The translations under genes and the position numbers were made by a program. Under the pieces are notes generated by a model. That model was not told where the DNA came from. It saw nothing but the letters and a program-made list of their open reading frames with translations, and made no database searches. Source: an uncultured Fluviicola sp. (GTDB lineage Bacteria; Bacteroidota; Bacteroidia; Flavobacteriales_D; Crocinitomicaceae). From it: a stretch of DNA of 64,000 nt. Below are positions 58,954-64,000 of this stretch, piece after piece (within the stretch, counting starts at the first letter, position 1; each line of letters starts with the position of its first letter). The stretch spans positions 1 to 64,000 of the forward strand of contig NZ_CABHOL010000054.1 of the NCBI RefSeq assembly GCF_902168135.1. The letters run 5' to 3'.

Positions 58954-59946
58954 ATGCAGGTAATTCTGACATTTGATTACGAGTTGTTCTTCGGAACATA
59001 TACCGGAAGCGTCCAAAAATGTATGATCGAGCCAACTGATCGTCTGTTGGCAATTGCCCGCAAATTTGATATTCCACTGGTTTTCTTCGTGGATATTGGT
59101 TTTCTGATCAAACTGCAGGAATACAAGCAGCACTTCCCGGAACTGGAAGAAGATTATAATAGCATAAGAAATCAGTTTGCCGAAATTGCGGCCTCCAACT
59201 CCGAAGTTCAATTGCACATTCATCCGCATTGGGAAAAATCTCATTACGACGGTGAAAAATGGGTGGTTGTTACGGATGGCTGTTACAAATTGTCCGATTT
59301 TCCGGATGAGGAAGCGGAAGCTATCGTTCGGAAGTATTATCAATACCTGACAAATTTTACAGGTAAAAAACCAACGACCTATCGTGGGGGAGGTTGGTGT
59401 ATTCAGCCATTTAGCCAGATTGAGAAGGTGCTTCAGGAACTTGGGATCGAAAAGGATTCTACTGTTTTTCCGGGAGGAAAGTTCGAGTCGGAGCATTATC
59501 AGTTTGATTTTACAGCTGTTTCACGCTTCGAAAATCCCTACCGCTTTCAATCCGATGTCACGAAAGCAGAACCAAACGGATATTTCCTCGAAATACCGAT
59601 TGCTTCCTGGGAGTTTTCTCCACTGTTCTATTGGCGGCTGTATGTGTTGGGCCGGTTGAATCCTTCGGCTCATAAAATGATAGGTGACGGATCTTTTTTG
59701 GCTCAACCGGGAAGGAAAAAGTCTGTTTTGCTCCATAAAACCTGGAATCATGTAAGTTCCGACGGTTATTATGCTTCACAATTAACAAAACAGGCGAACT
59801 ATTATTCGGACAAAAAGGTGAAAACGTTTGTGGTAATCGGACATCCGAAAGGAATGACTCACTATTCCCTAAAACAGCTGGAGAAATTTATTTCCCGTAC
59901 AAAATCCCTTTATGAATTCGTAAATTTCGACTCATGCAGTTTGTAA
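58954..59946 (+). CDS. Polysaccharide deacetylase-like (NodB-fold) protein
   Basis: A 330-residue cytoplasmic protein with NodB-type landmarks: TFDYELFFGTY at residue 6 (catalytic Asp), QLHIHPHWEKS (metal histidines), TYRGGGWCIQPF (Arg motif) and the late LLHKTWNHVSSDG. The first Asp is followed by Tyr-Glu rather than the common DDG, a form also seen in PEP-CTERM/exosortase-linked deacetylases. It may deacetylate a sugar during surface polysaccharide assembly. It overlaps the FemAB-like gene by 13 bases. A TATCTTCG box lies only 4 bases before the ATG, so translation may be leaderless. Confidence 0.85.
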   Translation: MQVILTFDYELFFGTYTGSVQKCMIEPTDRLLAIARKFDIPLVFFVDIGFLIKLQEYKQHFPELEEDYNSIRNQFAEIAASNSEVQLHIHPHWEKSHYDGEKWVVVTDGCYKLSDFPDEEAEAIVRKYYQYLTNFTGKKPTTYRGGGWCIQPFSQIEKVLQELGIEKDSTVFPGGKFESEHYQFDFTAVSRFENPYRFQSDVTKAEPNGYFLEIPIASWEFSPLFYWRLYVLGRLNPSAHKMIGDGSFLAQPGRKKSVLLHKTWNHVSSDGYYASQLTKQANYYSDKKVKTFVVIGHPKGMTHYSLKQLEKFISRTKSLYEFVNFDSCSL

Positions 59947-60806
59947 AAGCGGATTCGAAAGCCATAAAAAACAAATGGGACGAATTGGTCTCATTGAATC
60001 ATTGTTCTGTTTTCTCGGAGTCGGTGTATTTGGATGCCACGGCAGATAATTGGTCTATTCTCTATTCGGATGATTTTAAATCCGGGATGGCTTGTCCGTA
60101 CGTTGTTAAAGGCGGTGTGAAGATTTTGGTAACTCCATTTTTCAACCGTTTTATGGAGTGGGTGGGAGAACCGATTCCGGAAGAGGAACTGATTGCCGCT
60201 CTTAAGGGTGAATTCCCGGTTGCAGATCTGCAAGTAGGAAGAGGATTTAGCTTAAATCAGCGGATTTACCAGGAATTGGATCCTGGAAAGTTGAAACTGA
60301 ACCAGCAGGCAAAGCGCTCCTTGAATAAGTCGGTCAATTTTGTAGTAACCAGGGAGCAGAACATTCCGGCAATGATGGATTTGCTTCAAAATGAGTTGCA
60401 GAACCGTATTCACGGGATCAATGAGCAAACACTTCCTATATTGGAGAAATTGGTGGAGAATTATGCGGATAAGCGCCTGTTACAGTTTAATTTATTGGAC
60501 GGTAACAACTGGCTGGGCGGCATTTGGATATTGGAAACAGATACTGCAGTTCTTTATCTGAAAGGAACGACCAATGAGGAAGCAAAGAAATCCGGAGGAA
60601 TGTACAAATTGATGCTGAGTGCCATTGAGTACGCGGCGTCCAGGGGAAAGATATTCGATTTCGGAGGTTCGAATGTGGAGTCAGTGAGAAGGTTTAATTT
60701 GAATTTCGGCGCGGAAGATGTCGTATATTCGCATATAAGCTGGAATAATGCTCCGTTTTGGTGGAGAATAGTGAAAAAGATAAGAGATAAATGGATAAAA
60801 AAGTAA
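59934..60806 (+). CDS. FemAB/GNAT-like acyltransferase
   Basis: A 290-residue protein with a GNAT-related FemAB fold, of the type found beside polysaccharide genes. LLQFNLLDGNNWLGGIWILE, then AVLYLKGTTNEEAKKSGGMY and DFGGSNVESVRRFNLNFGAE are the recognisable core. An Asn/Gly-rich GSN turn replaces the usual acyl-donor contact, so the donor is uncertain (aminoacyl-tRNA or acyl-CoA). It overlaps the deacetylase by 13 and the SDR by 16 bases. This pairing resembles the FemAB-deacetylase pair of XrtA/PEP-CTERM exopolysaccharide clusters, but no exosortase is here. Confidence 0.78.
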   Translation: MQFVKADSKAIKNKWDELVSLNHCSVFSESVYLDATADNWSILYSDDFKSGMACPYVVKGGVKILVTPFFNRFMEWVGEPIPEEELIAALKGEFPVADLQVGRGFSLNQRIYQELDPGKLKLNQQAKRSLNKSVNFVVTREQNIPAMMDLLQNELQNRIHGINEQTLPILEKLVENYADKRLLQFNLLDGNNWLGGIWILETDTAVLYLKGTTNEEAKKSGGMYKLMLSAIEYAASRGKIFDFGGSNVESVRRFNLNFGAEDVVYSHISWNNAPFWWRIVKKIRDKWIKK

Positions 60807-61501
60807 TTCTGATTACCGGAGCTACAGGCGGATTAGGTTCTGCAATGGTGAAACATTTTGAAAAACAGGATGTGAGACTTGCATTGCATACTTTTCAGCA
60901 GGAACCGTTTGAAGTAGAATGTGAACATGCGTGGTTCAAAGCTGATTTGAGGGATGAGAACCAGGTAAAGAATTTACTAGCGAGTATCCTTGCCAACTTC
61001 GGAAGGGTGGATGTGCTCATTAACAATGCCGGAATTTCAAAGAATGGCATGAGCTGGAAATTGTCGCCAGCAGATTTTAATGAAGTTATTGCCGTGAATT
61101 TAACTGCACCGTTCCTGCTTTGCCAGGGAGTTATACCTGGCATGCGAACCAATAATTTCGGGCGGATTATTACTATTTCTTCCGTCGTTGCACAGACAGG
61201 TGTTCCGGGCACGGTGGCATACGCGGCTAGTAAAGCAGGTGTTTTGGGGATGACAAAAACCATAGCTAAAGAACTTGCAAACGGCGCGATTACCTGTAAT
61301 GCTTTGGCACTGGGTTACTTCGATCAGGGAATGATTTCCGAAGTCTCGGAAGAAATGCAGCAGCAGATTATTTCCCAAATCCCGAAGAACCGTTTAGGTG
61401 GCGTTGAAACTGTTTTGACTACAATCGACTGGCTTCTGAAAGATGAATCCGATTATGTTACCGGTCAAACGATTTCTTTAAACGGCGGGTTGTTTACCTG
61501 A
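60791..61501 (+). CDS. Short-chain dehydrogenase/reductase, FabG-like
   Basis: A 236-residue SDR: coenzyme motif TGATGGLGSAM (TGxxxGxG), NNAGISKNGM, the catalytic Ser in TISSVVAQTG and the YxxxK pair in VAYAASKAGVLG. C-terminal DYVTGQTISLNGGLFT resembles FabG. It reduces a ketone with NADPH. It could serve fatty acid synthesis, but its place in the glycan cluster (16-base overlap with the FemAB-like gene) suggests sugar or acyl modification. Its last codons contain the TTG of the next promoter (61490). Confidence 0.9.
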   Translation: MDKKVILITGATGGLGSAMVKHFEKQDVRLALHTFQQEPFEVECEHAWFKADLRDENQVKNLLASILANFGRVDVLINNAGISKNGMSWKLSPADFNEVIAVNLTAPFLLCQGVIPGMRTNNFGRIITISSVVAQTGVPGTVAYAASKAGVLGMTKTIAKELANGAITCNALALGYFDQGMISEVSEEMQQQIISQIPKNRLGGVETVLTTIDWLLKDESDYVTGQTISLNGGLFT

Positions 61502-61519
61502 TTTATTCCCTTAAATTTG
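61490..61519 (+). promoter_or_regulatory. Promoter TTG-N19-TAAATTTG
   Basis: TTG at 61490-61492 and TAAATTTG at 61512-61519, spacing 19. Transcription should start near 61525, after a GTG at 61522 and just before the ATG at 61531, so the mRNA leader would be very short. The TTG is inside the SDR coding end. Confidence 0.75.
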
Positions 61520-61530
61520 CAGTGAACAAA

Positions 61531-63423
61531 ATGAATAGCACGATCAACATGTTTCCTAAGAAAAACTTACCCCGTTGGATAATAATTCTGATTGATTTAT
61601 TCATTTCTGCGGTTTCTTTGGTGATCGCTTACCTGATACGCTTTGATATAAAAGCCGATCAAGGCCAATGGAAACTTGAGTTGGGAATTGTCAAGTATTC
61701 GATCATTGTTTTCTTTGCTGTCAGATTGATCGTTTTCCTCTTATTCGGAATTCATAAAGGAATTGTACGGCATACTTCTACTTCCGATTTTAAGCGTCTT
61801 TTTTTAGCAACAACGGCTTCATCTATTGTTTTTGTAATCCTGGGAATAGTACGCTATTATTGGATTGATAATTATTACCTGTTCCCTAGTTCAGTGATCG
61901 TAATCGAATACGTTTTCTGTTTCTTTTTACTGGCCGTTTCCCGTTTTGTAGTGAAATTATTGTACCTCGAATCGGTGAAATCAAGTAGTGAGCAAAAATT
62001 GGTGCTGATTTATGGTGCCGGAGTTTCAGGGTTGATTGCAAAACGTATTATAGAGAAAGATGTCCGGATCAATTTGAAAGTTTTTGGTTTCCTGGATGAT
62101 AATAGCCGTATTTCCGGAAATAGAATAGAAGGGGTTGAAGTGTTCCACACATCCAAGTTGGAAGAAATCCTTCAAAAAAATAAGATCCACCAAGTGATTA
62201 TTGCCATCCAAAACCTGGAGCCAGAAAAAAGAAGCATCATTGTTGAAAAAAGCATTGAAGCCGGGGTTGAAGTGAAAAAAGTACCAAGTCCTAAAAGCTG
62301 GATAAATGGTGCCTTTACCACTAACCAAATTGCGCAGGTAAATATTGAAGACCTGCTTGGAAGAACTCCGATTGTTCTGAACCAGGATAAACTCGTCGAT
62401 GGTTTGAAAGACCAGGTTGTACTTGTAAGCGGTGCGGCAGGTTCTATTGGTTCGGGAATTGTTCGTCAGGTATTGGAATACAAACCGAAATTGGTTGTTC
62501 TTTTGGACCAGGCGGAGTCGGCAATGTATGACCTGGAGTTTGAATTGAAACAATTGAAAGACATTCCTGCATTTGAAGTCGTAATCGGGGATATTTGTAA
62601 CGAAGAACGCATGGAACGTTTATTCGACACATTTAAGCCTTCCTGGGTTTTCCATGCAGCTGCATACAAACATGTACCGATGATGGAGTTGAACCCGTCG
62701 GAAGCTGTAAGGAATAATATCAAAGGGACTAAAATTCTGGTTGATTTGTCTAATAAGAAGGCTGTTCACAAGTTTGTCATGATATCAACGGATAAAGCCG
62801 TGAATCCGACAAATGTAATGGGAGCAAGTAAACGTATTGCCGAGATTATTGCGCAAGCGGCTAATACCGGTCAAACACAATTTATTACCACGCGTTTCGG
62901 AAATGTATTGGGGTCAAACGGTTCGGTGATCCCCTTGTTTAAGAAACAGATAGAACAGGGCGGACCTGTCACTGTAACTGACGAACGAATTACCCGTTAT
63001 TTCATGACCATTCCCGAAGCCTGCCAGTTGGTGTTGGAAGCAGGAATCATGGGAAGCGGTGGCGAGATTTATGTATTCGACATGGGTAAATCCGTTAAGA
63101 TTGTTGATTTGGCAAAAAAAATGATTAAATTATCCGGACTGGAATTGGGGAAAGATATTGAGATCCGTTATTCCGGGTTGAGGCCTGGTGAAAAACTGTA
63201 TGAAGAACTCTTGAATGATGCGGAGAACGTGCAGGAAACCCACCACCCGAAAATACTGATCGCATCGGAAAGAGAAGTTGATCCACGGGTTTACGATATC
63301 ATTGAAAAATTATTGGATTCAGTGGGAAAAACAGATAATTTTTCCCTGGTTGGCTTGATGAAAGAAGTTGTTCCCGAATTTATTTCGAACAACTCAGAAT
63401 ATAGTGTTTTAGATAAAAAATAG
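61531..63423 (+). CDS. UDP-sugar 4,6-dehydratase, CapD/WbpM/PglF type
   Basis: A 630-residue polytopic enzyme. Four membrane helices (about 15-125) come first, then a nucleotide-binding domain with YGAGVSGLIAKRII, then the extended SDR: GAAGSIGSGIVRQVLEY, HAAAYKHVPMMELNP, and STDKAVNPTNVMGASKRIAE, where Met replaces the classical catalytic Tyr, as in PglF/FlaA1/WbpM. These make UDP-4-keto-6-deoxy sugars (from UDP-GlcNAc) for O-antigen, capsule or protein glycans. The ATG at 61531 is preferred to a GTG at 61522 because of the promoter position. The thioesterase starts 4 bases downstream. Confidence 0.93.
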   Translation: MNSTINMFPKKNLPRWIIILIDLFISAVSLVIAYLIRFDIKADQGQWKLELGIVKYSIIVFFAVRLIVFLLFGIHKGIVRHTSTSDFKRLFLATTASSIVFVILGIVRYYWIDNYYLFPSSVIVIEYVFCFFLLAVSRFVVKLLYLESVKSSSEQKLVLIYGAGVSGLIAKRIIEKDVRINLKVFGFLDDNSRISGNRIEGVEVFHTSKLEEILQKNKIHQVIIAIQNLEPEKRSIIVEKSIEAGVEVKKVPSPKSWINGAFTTNQIAQVNIEDLLGRTPIVLNQDKLVDGLKDQVVLVSGAAGSIGSGIVRQVLEYKPKLVVLLDQAESAMYDLEFELKQLKDIPAFEVVIGDICNEERMERLFDTFKPSWVFHAAAYKHVPMMELNPSEAVRNNIKGTKILVDLSNKKAVHKFVMISTDKAVNPTNVMGASKRIAEIIAQAANTGQTQFITTRFGNVLGSNGSVIPLFKKQIEQGGPVTVTDERITRYFMTIPEACQLVLEAGIMGSGGEIYVFDMGKSVKIVDLAKKMIKLSGLELGKDIEIRYSGLRPGEKLYEELLNDAENVQETHHPKILIASEREVDPRVYDIIEKLLDSVGKTDNFSLVGLMKEVVPEFISNNSEYSVLDKK

Positions 63424-63426
63424 CTC

Positions 63427-63834
63427 ATGTTAGATTCTTACAGACTGCAGGTTCGTTTTTCTGATTGTGATATGATGCAGCATGTGAATAATGCTGTTTA
63501 CCTGAATTATTTCGAAGAAGCAAGGATCCATTATTTCCGTCAGATGCTTGGTATGGACTGGGATTGGAAAAAGACCGGTGTGATCCTCCGAAAGAATGAA
63601 TTGGAATACCTGAAACCAGTATTCCTGCATGAGCCGGTCGAAATTTTTGTTTACCTGAAACATGTCGGAGAAAAAAGTTTTACCTTATCTTACGAAGTAA
63701 AAGTATTGAACGAAGTCAAAACAACCGGGAGCTCCGTGCTTGTTTGCTACGACAGCATTAATAAATGTTCTATTCCGATTCCGAAAAGAATGAGAGATGC
63801 GCTGTCAAAGCTTTCGTTGAAGTTGGAACAATAA
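63427..63834 (+). CDS. Acyl-CoA thioesterase, 4-hydroxybenzoyl-CoA thioesterase family
   Basis: A 135-residue hotdog-fold protein. RFSDCDMMQHVNNAVYLNYF (from residue 10) is the 4HBT/YbgC-like pattern with the catalytic Asp (in SDCD) and the HVNN helix start; FEEARIHYFRQML follows. EYLKPVFLHEPVEIFVYLKH is also characteristic. It hydrolyses an acyl-CoA thioester; which chain is unknown. It follows the dehydratase by 4 bases, perhaps by chance since pathway links are not clear. A heptamer hairpin follows it. Confidence 0.9.
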   Translation: MLDSYRLQVRFSDCDMMQHVNNAVYLNYFEEARIHYFRQMLGMDWDWKKTGVILRKNELEYLKPVFLHEPVEIFVYLKHVGEKSFTLSYEVKVLNEVKTTGSSVLVCYDSINKCSIPIPKRMRDALSKLSLKLEQ

Positions 63835-63845
63835 TTGATTAATTC

Positions 63846-63916
63846 AAGACTTTTAGACGTTAGACACAGGACAAAAGATGGGTCTTGCGTCTTGTGTCTT
63901 TAGTCTTAAGTCTTAG
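63846..63916. repeat. Heptamer inverted repeat, NAGACNN family
   Basis: Left: AAGACTT TTAGACG TTAGACA CAGGACA AAAGATG (one 8-base step). Right: GTCTTGC GTCTTGT GTCTTTA GTCTTAA GTCTTAG, exact period 7. The arms pair. It ends 5 bases before the next start codon. Confidence 0.85.
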
Positions 63917-63921
63917 AAAAT

Positions 63922-64000
63922 ATGAGAATTTTAGTTGTAATTTTTTGTTTGTTTTCACTGGCAGTTGCCGCCCAGCCTGATTTTGGAGTAAAAAAAGAAT
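63922..64000 (+). CDS. Start of an exported protein, cut by window edge
   Basis: The first 26 codons read MRILVVIFCLFSLAVAAQ and then PDFGVKKE, a Sec signal peptide with cleavage after AVAAQ or so. The rest is beyond the window. Its start codon lies 5 bases after a heptamer hairpin. Confidence 0.75.
   Translation, partial: MRILVVIFCLFSLAVAAQPDFGVKKE

Overview
The window looks like chromosome of a member of the Bacteroidota, most likely Flavobacteriales close to Fluviicola/Crocinitomicaceae (inference). The evidence is promoters of the Bacteroidota form TTG-N(17-23)-TAnnTTTG, few Shine-Dalgarno sequences, type IX secretion parts and cargo (PorT, 'YPNP' type A and CHU_C type B sorting domains, SprB repeats), a TamL lipoprotein, a Bacteroidota-style thiamine operon, MenG, and many Sec-type and lipoprotein signal peptides. 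I found no tRNA, rRNA, CRISPR array, phage block or intact transposon. This is mostly core genome with short intergenic gaps.

Layout. 1-8.2 kb: a truncated GT-C glycosyltransferase, 3-hydroxybutyryl-CoA dehydrogenase, a RhiA-like protein, a PH-like membrane protein, a phospholipase D-like membrane protein, a WG-repeat protein, a NYN/OST-HTH protein and a regulator-propeller protein. 8.6-14.1 kb: aminotransferase, heptose kinase, menG, porT and an FAD dehydrogenase. 14.1-23.9 kb: a minus-strand trio ending in a TPR protein, then tamL, fructose-bisphosphate aldolase, accD, HutD/Ves and two secreted proteins. 24-28.4 kb: rpsO, pnp, DoxX, lipid kinase and DUF1361. 28.4-29.9 kb: three tandem paralogous lipoproteins. 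30-37 kb: a TPP riboswitch and thiS-C-tenI/E-D-E-G-H-F, a nearly complete thiamine pathway in one transcription unit. 37-44.9 kb: envelope and secreted proteins, including two large type IX cargo proteins. 44.9-49.8 kb: a sigma-factor remnant, an MsbA-like ABC exporter divergent from rpmH, and a TPR histidine kinase with its LuxR-type response regulator. 49.8-58.1 kb: ELWxxDGT-repeat protein, OmpA-family protein, threonine aldolase, a lipoprotein, a TonB-dependent receptor and partner. 58.3-64 kb: CYTH protein, then a small surface-glycan cluster (deacetylase, FemAB-like, SDR, CapD/PglF-type dehydratase), a thioesterase and the start of a secreted protein.

The least expected content lies between the genes. 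Four kinds of structured repeat recur. (1) Seven perfect or near-perfect palindromes, most with the core CGCG-ATTAAT-CGCG and outer arms that differ between copies yet stay complementary; one encodes the C-terminal tail of the TenI/ThiE-like protein. (2) Long inverted repeats whose arms are degenerate tandem words of 7 or 8 bases (for example NAGACNN, NAATTGA, NAATTCG), sitting against start codons, promoters or inside gene ends. (3) A double-hairpin element starting AAAAGCGAAGCTTTT, present as four 40-bp tandem copies at 58.2 kb and once over the start of a lipoprotein gene. (4) ATCCCGA...TCGGGAT palindromic words, one of which appears to be inserted in a junction of the TPP riboswitch.

Several starts were moved inward from the longest open frame, using signal peptides, family alignment from memory, promoters or terminators; each case is stated. 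Function calls rest on motifs recognised by eye, without database searches.
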